From contig DEZK01000041.1 in assembly GCA_002365175.1 (NCBI GenBank), positions 1-64,000 of the forward strand: DNA of 64,000 bases. The letters are read 5' to 3'. Below, piece after piece: positions 46,670 through 56,357 of this stretch. Under the pieces are notes generated by a model, which did not search any database, was not told the DNA's origin, and saw only the letters and a program-made list of their open reading frames with translations. Numbering within the stretch: the first letter of the stretch is position 1; each line of letters begins with the position of its first letter. The position numbers and the translations under genes are program-made. The DNA is from Raskinella chloraquaticus (SeqCode). Lineage in GTDB: Bacteria > Pseudomonadota > Alphaproteobacteria > Rhizobiales > UBA4765.

Positions 46670-47558
46670 CACCAGCCTCAAAGCCACGAATAACGACGAT
46701 CATTCAGTCGGCATGGATTATCTGGAAAAGCTGTCGAGCCGGCTGGTGACGCTTTATCTGCCGCTTGGCATCATCATGGTGTCGCTGCTCTTCCCGTTTT
46801 ACTGGATGGCGCTGACGGCAATCAAACCTGACGACCAGCTCCTCGATTTCGCGCGGGTCAATCCGTTCTGGACAACGGCGCCAACCTTCAAGCACATCTA
46901 CAAACTGCTCTTTGAATCGCAATATCCGCTATGGTTGTGGAACACGATGTACGTCGCCGTGTGCGCCACCATGCTGTCGATCATTGCCAGCGTCATGGCC
47001 GCCTACTCCATCGTCCGCCTGCGCTACAAGGGCGCGCAACTTGTCGGCATGCTGATCTTCCTTGCCTATCTTGTGCCGCCATCGATCCTCTTCATTCCGC
47101 TGGCCTCTGTCATCTACTCCTACGGCCTGTTTGATTCGCCGCTTGCCCTCATTCTCGTCTACCCCACCATCCTCATTCCCTTCTCGACCTGGCTGCTGAT
47201 GGGTTATTTCAAATCCATCCCCTACGAGCTTGAGGAGTGCGCCCTCATCGACGGCGCCACCCGCTGGCAGATCCTCACCCGTATCGTCCTGCCGCTCGCC
47301 ATTCCTGGCCTCATCTCGGCCTTCATCTTCTCCTTCACCCTGTGCTGGAACGAGTTCATCTACGCGCTCACCTTCCTGTCCTCGAACGAGAACAAGACGA
47401 TCCCGGTTGCCATCGTCAACGAGTTCGTCGATGGCGACATCTATCGCTGGGGGTCATTGATGGCAGGCGCTCTCATGGGTTCATTGCCGCTGGTCATTCT
47501 CTATGCCTTCTTCGTCGAGCACTACGTGTCGGCGATGACGGGCGCGGTGAAGGAATAG
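46662..47558 (+). CDS. Sugar ABC transporter permease (MalG type)
   Basis: 298 residues with six helices. The EAA loop is YELEECALIDGATRWQILTRIVLPLAIPG, and SFTLCWNEFIYALTFLSS is typical of MalG/UgpE. It pairs with the MalF-type permease. ATG 46662 overlaps the preceding stop by 8 bp; a longer frame from 46596 is inside the upstream gene. Only 6 bp separate it from the following dehydrogenase gene, so transport and catabolism are coupled in one operon. Confidence 0.93.
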   Translation: MTDTSLKATNNDDHSVGMDYLEKLSSRLVTLYLPLGIIMVSLLFPFYWMALTAIKPDDQLLDFARVNPFWTTAPTFKHIYKLLFESQYPLWLWNTMYVAVCATMLSIIASVMAAYSIVRLRYKGAQLVGMLIFLAYLVPPSILFIPLASVIYSYGLFDSPLALILVYPTILIPFSTWLLMGYFKSIPYELEECALIDGATRWQILTRIVLPLAIPGLISAFIFSFTLCWNEFIYALTFLSSNENKTIPVAIVNEFVDGDIYRWGSLMAGALMGSLPLVILYAFFVEHYVSAMTGAVKE

Positions 47559-47564
47559 CGCTCC

Positions 47565-48467
47565 ATGTCGGTTGCTTTCATCGGTCTTGGCGCCATGGGT
47601 CTGCCCATGGCAAAGCGCCTGATGGGGGCCGGCTTTGACGTTCACGGTTGCGATATTGCCCCGGGACCATTGGACGCACTGAAAAGCGCCGGCGGACAGG
47701 CAAGCACCAACCCGGCCGAGGCGCTGCGTGGCGCCAGCGCCGTCTTTGTCATGACCGCGACCGGCGCACAGGCCCAAACCGTCCTTTTCGGCGCCGGGGA
47801 GGCTGCTTCTGCCGCCACCAGGGGCGCAATCTTCATCCTGCAATGCACACAAAGCGCGGCCATGGCGCGCGATCTTGGCGCACGCCTTGAAGCCTTGGGC
47901 CATCACGTCCTTGATGCTCCCGTCTCAGGTGGCGCTGTCGGCGCCGAGGCCGGCGCCCTGACAGTGATGGCGTCGGGCAGCGAGGCAGCCTTTGCCGCCG
48001 CCGCTCCGCTGCTCAGACCCTTGGCCAAAACCGTCTACAACATCGGTCGCGAGCTTGGCCTTGGCTCGACCGTCAAGACGATCAACCAATTGCTGGCTGG
48101 CGTGCACATCGCTGTGGGCGCCGAAGCCATGGCGCTTGGCGCCAAGGCCGGCATCGAGCCGAAACTCCTTCTCGATATCCTCATGTCGGGGGCGGCAGGC
48201 AGCTGGATGCTGGGCAATCGCGGTCCACGCATGCTGGAAGACGAGCCAGCCGTCACCTCGGCGGTCGATATTTTCGTCAAGGATCTCGGGCTCGTCGATG
48301 ATCTTGCCCGTGGCCTGCGCCAACCAGCCCCCATCGCCATGGCAGCCTTGCAGCAATTCATCGCCGCCTCCGCCATGGGTGACGGGCGCCAGGACGACAG
48401 TCAGGTGGTTCGCCTCTATGAAGTGACCGGTGCCACACATGTGCGCGGCAAGGGAAAAACACCATGA
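47565..48467 (+). CDS. Beta-hydroxyacid dehydrogenase (L-threonate dehydrogenase-like)
   Basis: 300 residues. NAD-binding VAFIGLGAMGLPMAKRL, substrate-binding DAPVSGGAVGAEAGALTVM and the catalytic Lys region KTINQLLAGVHIA. The last pattern, with QLLAGVHIA in place of NN, is nearer to LtnD (L-threonate 2-dehydrogenase) than to 3-hydroxyisobutyrate dehydrogenase. It would oxidise a four-carbon sugar acid or similar 3-hydroxyacid in the cytoplasm. The usual LtnD partners (OtnK kinase, OtnC aldolase, OtnI isomerase) are not in the window, so the exact substrate is open. Confidence 0.85.
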   Translation: MSVAFIGLGAMGLPMAKRLMGAGFDVHGCDIAPGPLDALKSAGGQASTNPAEALRGASAVFVMTATGAQAQTVLFGAGEAASAATRGAIFILQCTQSAAMARDLGARLEALGHHVLDAPVSGGAVGAEAGALTVMASGSEAAFAAAAPLLRPLAKTVYNIGRELGLGSTVKTINQLLAGVHIAVGAEAMALGAKAGIEPKLLLDILMSGAAGSWMLGNRGPRMLEDEPAVTSAVDIFVKDLGLVDDLARGLRQPAPIAMAALQQFIAASAMGDGRQDDSQVVRLYEVTGATHVRGKGKTP

Positions 48468-49366
48468 GCAAGGACCGTATCGGCTTTATCGGCGCCGGCC
48501 TCATGGGCCATGGCATGGCAAAGAACCTCGTCGAGAAGGGATTTCAGCTCACCGTGCTGGCGCACCGCAACCGCGCGCCCATTGATGATCTCATCAGGCG
48601 CGGCGCCGGCGAAGCCGCAACCCCACGCGAGATCGCCGGCAAAAGCGATGTTGTTTTCCTGTGCGTGACGTCGAGTACCCAGGTCGAGGAGATCATTCTG
48701 GGACGTGACGGGCTGATGGCGGGAGGCCGTGAGGGACTGATCATCTGCGATTGCTCAACCGCTGATCCCTCATCGACCTTGCGCCTTGGCGACAGGCTGC
48801 AGGAACAGGGGATCGCGCTTGCCGATGCGCCGCTCGGCGGCACGCCTGCGGGAGCAGAAGCCGGCCAGTTATCAGCGATGGTCGGGGCCGATCCTGCAGT
48901 CTTTGCCAGGCTGAAGCCGGCGATCGAGGCATGGGCGACCAAAATCGTTCATATCGGCCCACTCGGCTCCGGCCACAAGATGAAACTGCTGAACAATTTC
49001 CTGTCCCTTGGCTATGGCGCTCTCTATGCCGAGGCGCTGACACTGGGCGAAAAAGTGGGGCTTTCGCCAAAGGATTTCGACCGCGTCATTCGCGGCAGCC
49101 GCATGGATTGCGGCTTCTACCAGACCTTCATGGGCTGGGTGATCGACGAGAACCCGAACGCCCATCAGTTCACGCTGGCGAACGCCTACAAGGATATGCG
49201 CTATGTGGCGGCGATGGGCGATGACTCAGGCATGGCAAACCCGCTCGCCAACGCGGTCAAGTCAAGCTATGCGCTCGCCGTCAGCAGCGGCGAAGGCGAG
49301 CGTTATGTGCCGATGCTGACGGATGTCATCGGTCAATTAGCCGGCGTAGCAAAATCTGACAAGTGA
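48464..49366 (+). CDS. Beta-hydroxyacid dehydrogenase (3-hydroxyisobutyrate / tartronate semialdehyde reductase type)
   Basis: 300 residues. IGFIGAGLMGHGMAKNL Rossmann motif, DAPLGGTPAGAEAGQLSAMVG substrate loop and catalytic Lys in HKMKLLNNFLSLG. It shares the fold of the preceding gene product but differs in the active-site stretch (KLLNNFL against KTINQLL), so the two probably act on different substrates. It overlaps the upstream gene by 4 bp (ATGA). It is the last gene of the transport/catabolic operon; the next gene converges with it stop codon to stop codon. Confidence 0.88.
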   Translation: MSKDRIGFIGAGLMGHGMAKNLVEKGFQLTVLAHRNRAPIDDLIRRGAGEAATPREIAGKSDVVFLCVTSSTQVEEIILGRDGLMAGGREGLIICDCSTADPSSTLRLGDRLQEQGIALADAPLGGTPAGAEAGQLSAMVGADPAVFARLKPAIEAWATKIVHIGPLGSGHKMKLLNNFLSLGYGALYAEALTLGEKVGLSPKDFDRVIRGSRMDCGFYQTFMGWVIDENPNAHQFTLANAYKDMRYVAAMGDDSGMANPLANAVKSSYALAVSSGEGERYVPMLTDVIGQLAGVAKSDK

Positions 49367-49984
49367 TCAAGCTGAAACTGCCTTCTCACGCCAGGCGGCA
49401 AGCGTCTCGGCGATGATAATCCGCGCGCCTCTTTCCAGCATGTCCTCGCTGAAAGGCGCTTGCGGCAAAGGCACGTGGACGAACCCTGCCCAGCGCGGGT
49501 GAAAGCCGGCGATGAGCTTGCCGCAGCTGTGAAAAAACAGGGCATTGCACAGATAATCGCCGCAATCATCCGACATCGCCGCCGGAATGCCGGCAACCGC
49601 CAGAGCGGCGGCGCAACGCTCAAGCGGCAGACTGCTCGCGATATCACCAAGTCCTGGCGCCAACGCTGCGCTGGTGGGTCGCTCGCCTTTGGCATCGACG
49701 CGATCGGTCGCCACACGATTTCGCGCCAGCCGCTCCAGGCGAAAGCCAGGCGCTGCGCGTGACAATCCGAAATGGATGGCGATATCAGGCGCCGCGATGT
49801 TTCCAATCAGTGCGATGCGCTCTTGAAGCCCGTCATATTCCGTCGGCAGGACAAATGACTGGAAACGGACATCCTCGCCGCAGACCGGCGCGTCGACGGC
49901 AAAAAGCCGCATCAGCCATTCGGTGGGATTTTCCGGCGCTCCCGGATAAGGTCCAAAGCCGGTGGCGATGATGCTGACGCTCAT
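49367..49984 (-). CDS. pcp: Pyroglutamyl-peptidase I family protein
   Basis: 205 residues of the C15 cysteine peptidase fold. The triad looks intact: Glu in FRLERLARN, Cys in DYLCNALFF and His in GFVHVPLPQ. The N-terminal loop IIATGFGPYPGAPENPT is also typical. The family removes N-terminal pyroglutamate from peptides. The substrate loop differs from classic Pcp (SRAAPGF instead of GLAPGR), so specificity may have shifted. The stop codon abuts that of the convergent dehydrogenase. It overlaps the upstream EamA gene by 4 bp. Confidence 0.85.
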   Translation of the reverse strand: MSVSIIATGFGPYPGAPENPTEWLMRLFAVDAPVCGEDVRFQSFVLPTEYDGLQERIALIGNIAAPDIAIHFGLSRAAPGFRLERLARNRVATDRVDAKGERPTSAALAPGLGDIASSLPLERCAAALAVAGIPAAMSDDCGDYLCNALFFHSCGKLIAGFHPRWAGFVHVPLPQAPFSEDMLERGARIIIAETLAAWREKAVSA

Positions 49985-50895
49985 TCCCGCCCCCTCTGCC
50001 GCTCAAGCCAGAGAAGATAGAGGCCGGAGGCAACCACGATTGACGCGCCAACGAGGGTGTAAAGCCCTGGAATGTCGCCGAAGACGAGCCAGCCCGACAC
50101 CGTCATCCATACGATCTGGGTGTAGATGAAAGGCGACAGGTCCTGGGCAGCGACATGACGATGCGCGGCAATCAGCAGCCAATGCCCGATGAGCCCCCAC
50201 ATACCGGTGGACGCCATCAGCAGCACGGTCATGAGATCAGCAGGCGGCACGTAGAAAAACGGCACGGCGGGCGTCAGGATCACTGCGCCAGCCAGCGCTG
50301 AATAAACCAGCGTAGTCGTTGTCGGGTCATGGGCCGCAAGGACCCGCGTCATCAGATTGTAGATGGCATAGCACAGTGCGCTGATGCAGGAGAGCGACAC
50401 GGCCCAGTGCACCTGACCGAAGCCCGGCCGGGTGACGATCAGTACGCCGGCAAAACCAATGCCGATCGCCAGCCATTGCCTGCGGCCGATCCATTGTCCG
50501 AAGAACACGCCAGCAAGAAGCGCAACCAGAAACGGGGTGGCAAACAGGATCGAAATCGTCTCGGCAAGCTGCAGATATTTAAGGGCAACGAAATTGGCGA
50601 AGGTCGACAGGAAGAGAAGGATGGAGCGGGCGAACTGCAGCCAGGGTCGTTTGGTGACGAACAACCCTTTCACCGTCCACGGATTGACAAAAATCAGCAT
50701 CAGCCCGGCATGTCCGACATAGCGCGCCCATACCACCTCGATGGCCGGAATATTCTGACGCACCAGATATTTTGCCGTCGTATCGAGAAATGTGAAACAC
50801 AGAATGGCCGCGCAGATGAAGCCGATCGCCCCCATGCGGTTGCGCCGCCGGAAGGCCTGGCTGGGGGTCGGCTCAATCATGAGGCTGACGGCCAC
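49981..50895 (-). CDS. EamA-type (DMT) transporter
   Basis: 304 residues, ten helices in two EamA repeats (GAIGFICAAILCFTFLDTTAKYLV, then SLSCISALCYAIYNLMTRVL). The substrate is unknown. I place the start at GTG 50895, which has GGAG 6 bases upstream just after the SDR stop; ATG 50880 is five codons in. It is co-directional with the SDR upstream (11 bp apart) and pcp downstream (4-bp overlap), giving an SDR-EamA-pcp operon. Confidence 0.88.
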   Translation of the reverse strand: MAVSLMIEPTPSQAFRRRNRMGAIGFICAAILCFTFLDTTAKYLVRQNIPAIEVVWARYVGHAGLMLIFVNPWTVKGLFVTKRPWLQFARSILLFLSTFANFVALKYLQLAETISILFATPFLVALLAGVFFGQWIGRRQWLAIGIGFAGVLIVTRPGFGQVHWAVSLSCISALCYAIYNLMTRVLAAHDPTTTTLVYSALAGAVILTPAVPFFYVPPADLMTVLLMASTGMWGLIGHWLLIAAHRHVAAQDLSPFIYTQIVWMTVSGWLVFGDIPGLYTLVGASIVVASGLYLLWLERQRGRE

Positions 50896-50906
50896 CTCGT
50901 CTCCTG

Positions 50907-51662
50907 TCAGTAGGTGGCGCGGCCGCCCGAAATATCGAATACCCCGCCGGTGGTGAATGAGCATTCAGCCGAACACATGAAGGCAACGAGCGAAGCGATC
51001 TCCGCCACCTCGACAAATCGCGCGCGCGGTATCTTGGCAAGCATGTAGTCGATGTGTTCCTGCGTCATCTGATCGAAAATGGCCGTTTTGGCCGCTGCCG
51101 GTGTGACACAATTGACCGCGATATTCTGCCCCGCCAGTTCCTTGCCAAGCGATTTGGTGAGCGCGATCACTGCTGCCTTCGAAGCGGAATAGGCCGAGGC
51201 GTTGGGATTGCCTTCCTTGCCGGCAACCGAAGCGATATTGACGATGCGCCCGTAATTTCGCGCTATCATCGTTGGCACCACCGCCTTGTTGGCAAGCATG
51301 ACGCCGCGCGTATTGACCGCAAACACCTCTTCCCACGCGCTGAGCGGATAATCCCACAATTTGACATTGGGGCCGGTGATGCCGGCATTGGCCACGAGAA
51401 TGTCGATGGTGCCGAACGTTTCAAGCACGTGATCGCGGGCCGCCATCACCGAGGCTTCATCAACGACATCGCAGACGAAGGCTGCCGTATGCGATTTGCC
51501 ACCCAGCGTTTCAGCCAGAGCGCTCGCCAATTTGAGATCACGATCAAGCACCGCCACCCTGGCGCCGCTGGCCACGAAGCGCTCGGCGATCGCCCGTCCG
51601 ATGCCCTGCGCGCCGCCAGTGACCAACGCCACCTTGCCGTTCAGATCGTATTGATTAGCCAT
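50907..51662 (-). CDS. Short-chain dehydrogenase/reductase
   Basis: 251 residues of the classical SDR family. TGGAQGIG cofactor loop (about residues 16-23), D at the end of beta-2 (VAVLDRD) favouring NAD, NAG in VANAGITGP, and the catalytic set Ser in NIASVAG and Tyr-x3-Lys in AYSASK. FabG-like overall, but context suggests sugar or hydroxyacid oxidation. ATG 51662 was chosen over upstream in-frame starts (51701, 51803) that add atypical residues. It is divergent from the epimerase gene. Confidence 0.9.
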   Translation of the reverse strand: MANQYDLNGKVALVTGGAQGIGRAIAERFVASGARVAVLDRDLKLASALAETLGGKSHTAAFVCDVVDEASVMAARDHVLETFGTIDILVANAGITGPNVKLWDYPLSAWEEVFAVNTRGVMLANKAVVPTMIARNYGRIVNIASVAGKEGNPNASAYSASKAAVIALTKSLGKELAGQNIAVNCVTPAAAKTAIFDQMTQEHIDYMLAKIPRARFVEVAEIASLVAFMCSAECSFTTGGVFDISGGRATY

Positions 51663-51857
51663 CGCCGCTCTCGCCCCGGTGTTATCATGCACAGTTTTCA
51701 TTCCGAAGCAGAAGCATGTCGACCACCGGACAGGATGGCAAGCGCTCTGGTGCGACCGGCGGGGCGGGAAGAGGAGGCAGGCCGACATCGGTTGCCGCTC
51801 CACACCATGCTGCTATACACATCAGCGTCCGACAGTTCAGGAAAAAGATTCCAGACG

Positions 51858-52865
51858 ATGCGCGTTCTCGTGACCGGAGCGGCCGGCTTTATCGGCTTCC
51901 ATGTCGCTTCAGCCTTGCTTGCGCGCGGCGATGAGGTCGTGGGCATCGATAATCTTGATGACTATTACGATCCGGCATTGAAGCGGGCACGACTGGCGCA
52001 GCTGGAGGGCCGGGCCGGATGGTCATTCCAGGCCATGGATATCGCGGACGACACCCGTATCAGCGCGCTCTTCGCATCGTTTCGGCCGCACCGTGTGGCG
52101 CACATGGCCGCCCAGGCCGGTGTGCGCTATTCCCTCAGCAATCCTCAGGCCTATGTGGCGTCGAATTTTAGCGGCTTCCTGCCCATCCTTGAGGGCTGTC
52201 GCCATAATGGCGTCGAGCATCTGGTCTACGCCTCCTCAAGCTCGGTCTATGGCGCCAATACGCGCCAACCCTTCAGCGTCGCACACAATGTCGATCATCC
52301 GCTGAGCCTTTATGCCGCCTCCAAGAAGGCCAATGAGCTGATGGCGCACAGCTATAGCCATCTCTACCGGCTGCCGGCGACGGGGTTACGTTTCTTTACG
52401 GTTTACGGACCATGGGGACGACCGGACATGGCGCCCTATATCTTTACGCAGAAGATCCTGGCTGGCGAACCCATCGACGTCTTTAACGCAGGACATCACG
52501 CGCGCGACTTCACCTATGTCGATGATATCGCCGAGGGCGTCGTGCGTGCGCTCGACCGGCCGGCACAGCCCTCGCCAACCTGGTCCGGCGATGATCCCGA
52601 TCCGGCCACCTCAACGGCACCGTGGCGCATCTACAATATCGGCAACAGCCAGCCGGTGGCGCTGATGGACTTCATTGCCGAAATTGAGATGGCCTGCGAC
52701 CGTAAGGCAAAAATCAATTTCCTGCCCATGCAGCCTGGCGATGTGGCCGAGACAAGCGCCGACGTATCAGCGCTTCAGCGTGACATCGGCTTCCATCCCC
52801 GCACCCCTATCCGCGACGGGATAGGGAAATTTGTTGCCTGGTACCGTGCCTATCGCCGCGTTTAA
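51858..52865 (+). CDS. NAD-dependent nucleotide-sugar epimerase (UDP-glucuronate 4-epimerase type)
   Basis: 335 residues. [15 protein letters not shown] (residues 7-21) NAD loop, DNLDDYYDP, catalytic YASSSSVYG and YAASKKANE (Tyr-x3-Lys), and the [23 protein letters not shown] stretch seen in UDP-glucuronate 4-epimerases (CapI/LpsL). The product, UDP-galacturonate, is used in LPS and capsule synthesis. In-frame codons upstream reach 51054 but lie antisense to the SDR gene. Related 4,6-dehydratases or UDP-glucose epimerases are less likely. Confidence 0.88.
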   Translation: MRVLVTGAAGFIGFHVASALLARGDEVVGIDNLDDYYDPALKRARLAQLEGRAGWSFQAMDIADDTRISALFASFRPHRVAHMAAQAGVRYSLSNPQAYVASNFSGFLPILEGCRHNGVEHLVYASSSSVYGANTRQPFSVAHNVDHPLSLYAASKKANELMAHSYSHLYRLPATGLRFFTVYGPWGRPDMAPYIFTQKILAGEPIDVFNAGHHARDFTYVDDIAEGVVRALDRPAQPSPTWSGDDPDPATSTAPWRIYNIGNSQPVALMDFIAEIEMACDRKAKINFLPMQPGDVAETSADVSALQRDIGFHPRTPIRDGIGKFVAWYRAYRRV

Positions 52866-52907
52866 GCATCCCCGCCAGGCAAGGTCGCACCAAATCTCAC
52901 AGAGCCA

Positions 52908-53591
52908 TCAGGGACTGTGCGCGATTTTCGCGGAATGGTGCTTTTTCAGCATGTAGCCGGCGATGAGAACAAGAATAGCGCCAGCGATCTGGGCTGGAAG
53001 ATGATCGATATGAAGCCCGGTCGCACCGATAACGCCGACATCACGCACGAATAATTCGCCCGCAATCCAGCCGAGCAGGGCCGCGCCCGCCCACACCAGG
53101 ATCGGAAAGCGGTCGATGATCGCTGTCAGCAACGTCGAACCGACGATGACAAGCGGAACGCTGAGCAGAAGGCCGAAGACGATCAGGCGAATATCACCAT
53201 TCGCCGCCGCAGCAATCGCCACAACATTGTCGAGGCTCATGACAATGTCAGCGATGGTGACGGTCTGAACCGCCTTCCACAGCGAGGAATGGCCGGCGAC
53301 CGAATCCGCATCCGGCTCTTCCGGAACAACCAGCTTCACGGCAATCCACAAAAGCAGCAGCGAGCCGACCGCCGTGATCCAGGGAAGACCCAGAAGCTGC
53401 GTCGTCATGAATGTAAACACGATCCGCAGCAGGACGGCTGCGCCCGCCCCTAGCGCAATGCCGATCTTGCGCTGATCAGCCGGCAATCCGCGGCAGGCAA
53501 GCGCAATCACGACCGCATTGTCGCCAGAGAGCAGGATGTTGATCCAGATTATTTTCAGCACCGGCAGAGCAAGTTCGGCAAGTTGTTCCAT
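52908..53591 (-). CDS. TerC/YjbE family integral membrane protein (second of tandem pair)
   Basis: 227 residues with about seven helices. LLSGDNAVVIALACR near the N-terminus and TIADIVMSLDNVVAIAAAANG in the middle are the paired acidic TerC motifs thought to bind metal. The family includes manganese exporters and tellurite-resistance proteins. It follows its paralog by 8 bp and shares long identical stretches with it, for example FPI-WAGAALLGWIAGEL. Manganese export is a reasonable guess only. Confidence 0.88.
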   Translation of the reverse strand: MEQLAELALPVLKIIWINILLSGDNAVVIALACRGLPADQRKIGIALGAGAAVLLRIVFTFMTTQLLGLPWITAVGSLLLLWIAVKLVVPEEPDADSVAGHSSLWKAVQTVTIADIVMSLDNVVAIAAAANGDIRLIVFGLLLSVPLVIVGSTLLTAIIDRFPILVWAGAALLGWIAGELFVRDVGVIGATGLHIDHLPAQIAGAILVLIAGYMLKKHHSAKIAHSP

Positions 53592-53599
53592 GACGACGG

Positions 53600-54298
53600 C
53601 TATTCCTTCGATACTGAAGCGAGCCCACGCTCCCGCTTCCGTTTCTGCACAATGACGTAGGATACCATCACCACCAATAAAGCCCCGACGCTTGCTCCCA
53701 GCAAATTGGGAATGTCACTACCTAACATTGTTTGTAAGCCCGGATCATCGGCAATGAGCTCCCCTGCTATCCATCCAAGCAGAGCAGCCCCCGCCCAGAT
53801 GAAGATGGGAAAGCGCTCGATCAGCCCGAGAATGAGCTGGCTGCCATAGATAATCAAAGGAATGGTAATCACCAGGCCGAAGGTAAAAAGCCAGATATTA
53901 CCTTTTGAGGCCGCAGCCAGCGCAAGCACATTATCAAGGCTCATGACCGCATCGGCTATCGCGATCGTGCGTACAGCTTTCCACAATGATGCTGAAGCCG
54001 CGACCTCGCCATGACCACCATCATCGCTACTGATCAGCTGGTAGGCGACCCAGAAGAGCAGGACGCCGCCCAGAGCTTTCAGAAATGGGATGCCCAGCAG
54101 TACCGTGATGATCAACGCAAAAATGATCCGCAGAACGATGGCAACGCCGGTTCCAAGCAATATGCCCATCCGCCGCTGCTCGGGCGGCAGCGCCCGGCAG
54201 GCAAGAGCAATCACAACGGCATTATCGCCCGAAAGCAGAAGATCAATCCAAATAATCTGCAACAAGGGTATGGCTAGCGGCAGCAGATCTGCAAACAT
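53600..54298 (-). CDS. TerC/YjbE family integral membrane protein (first of tandem pair)
   Basis: 232 residues starting at ATG 54298 with the same architecture as its neighbour: LLSGDNAVVIALACR, TIAIADAVMSLDNVLALAAASKG and FPIFIWAGAALLGWIAGEL. A frame extending to 54334 was not used because MFADLLPLAIP fits the family start. AAGGGTGGG lies about 8 bases upstream. The 318-bp region before it may hold a leader or promoter. Both TerC genes are surely co-transcribed. Confidence 0.88.
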   Translation of the reverse strand: MFADLLPLAIPLLQIIWIDLLLSGDNAVVIALACRALPPEQRRMGILLGTGVAIVLRIIFALIITVLLGIPFLKALGGVLLFWVAYQLISSDDGGHGEVAASASLWKAVRTIAIADAVMSLDNVLALAAASKGNIWLFTFGLVITIPLIIYGSQLILGLIERFPIFIWAGAALLGWIAGELIADDPGLQTMLGSDIPNLLGASVGALLVVMVSYVIVQKRKRERGLASVSKE

Positions 54299-54616
54299 CA
54301 GTCGAACCCACCCTTGTGTATCATGTGCCCTCAACGCTTTTCTTTATCGGTCGATGGGCAGGCCGGCAAGTGTGGTTTTCACCTGACGTTCGTGTCCACC
54401 ACAACGAGGTGCGGCGCTGGAATGTTAGGCAGAAGAGTACCAGGCGCCATCCTTGCCAGGATATGGCAGATTTTGCCGATTCGAAGGGTCGGACTTACCG
54501 GGACCTCTGCTCATTCGTGATCAGTTAACCATTTAAGCCGTTGCGCAACAACGATCAGCAATTTGGCCCGCTCCTTGCTCGCTCTCCCTACGCCGGATGG
54601 CGCATGGGGAATGGAC
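54299..54616. other. 318-bp gap upstream of the TerC pair, no gene recognised
   Basis: No convincing gene. The region could be the promoter and leader of the TerC pair. I looked for the yybP-ykoY manganese riboswitch that often precedes such genes and did not find its conserved core. One TTAACCAT 8-mer (54526-54533) resembles a rhizobial CtrA half-site. Base composition is lower in GC than the neighbours. Confidence 0.4.
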
Positions 54617-54730
54617 ATGGCTCAGATTTTGTCGCGTTTATCGATTGTTGCAGAAGTGGCTGGTGAGGGGTTCGCCCTGGCGACGTTTACCGCCATGGTG
54701 GCCGTGCTGGCCAAGATCGTGGCGGGATGA
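54617..54730 (+). CDS. Possible 37-residue membrane peptide
   Basis: A short frame from ATG 54617 (or 54611) with a hydrophobic core (GFALATFTAMVAVLAKIVAG) that could span the membrane once, preceded by GGGGA about 7 bases upstream. It ends 3 bp before the convergent ABC ATPase stop. I do not recognise the family, and a chance frame of this length is possible. Confidence 0.3.
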   Translation: MAQILSRLSIVAEVAGEGFALATFTAMVAVLAKIVAG

Positions 54731-54733
54731 CTG

Positions 54734-55536
<803 letters not shown>

Positions 55537-55537
<1 letters not shown>

Positions 55538-56352
55538 CACGTCCCGATACCGCGGTGCCAGCGCAGCAGGTAGTCGTTGAGCCGGGAGGCGAAGGTGTCA
55601 ATCAGCAGGCCGAGCGCGCCGATGGTCAGCATGCCGGCGATGATCTTGTCGGACCACAGATATTCCCGCGCTTCGAGAATGCGATATCCAAGCCCGTCAC
55701 TGACAGCAATCATCTCGGCGACGATGACAACGATGAAGGCGGTGCCGATGCCGATCCTGGCGCCGGCGAGGATGAAAGGGCTGGAGGCTGGCAGGATCAC
55801 GCGGCGAAAGATCGTCATGCTGCTGGCGCCCAGATTGCGGGCAGCACGCAGATAGATGGAATCGACCTGACGCACGCCAGCAATGGTGTTGACGAGAACC
55901 GGGAAGAACGAACCAAGCGCGATGAGAAAGAGCGCCGGCGCATTGCCAAGGCCAAACCACACGATGGCAAGCGGGATATAGGCGATCGGTGGTATCGGGC
56001 GAAGGATCTGCACCAGCGGATTCATCAGCGTGTAAATGCGCTGACTTGTCCCCATCAGCAGACCCAGCGGCAGCGCAAGCCCGGCGCCGATGGCAAAGCC
56101 GGACAGAACGCGTGACAGGCTAGCTGCCGCATCATGAGGAAATTCGCCCGATACAAGCCAGACGAGATAGCTCGACTCACTCGGGTTGAAGGGCTGCAGA
56201 GGCTGCATCGCCTGGACCCAGCGCGCTGCAACCGCCAGCGGCGATGGCAGGAAGGCGGCTGAAAAGACGCCAGCCCGTGACAGGATTTCCCAGATGATCA
56301 CCACCAGCACAGGCATGATGGCGCCACGCAACACAGACGAGAGACGCGTCAT
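55537..56352 (-). CDS. ABC transporter permease (SsuC/TauC type)
   Basis: 271 residues with about six helices and the loop RAARNLGASSMTIFRRVILPASSPFILAGARIGIG, the ATPase-contact motif of this family. The SRVLSGFAIGAGLALPLGLLMG and RPIPPIAYIPLAIVWFGLG segments are also characteristic. It starts 5 bp after the binding-protein stop and is coupled to the ATPase gene at its end. The substrate is a small anion or sulfur/nitrogen compound in known relatives. Confidence 0.92.
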
Positions 56353-56357
56353 CGCGT

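Noticed and set aside
51054..51857. Long N-terminal extension of the epimerase frame
   Set aside because: It runs antisense through the SDR gene, and the Rossmann motif begins right after ATG 51858, as in the family.
54299..54600. yybP-ykoY manganese riboswitch upstream of the TerC genes
   Set aside because: The conserved core around the paired GGGGAGUA and CAACAUAC segments is not present on the minus strand; only loosely similar short pieces occur.
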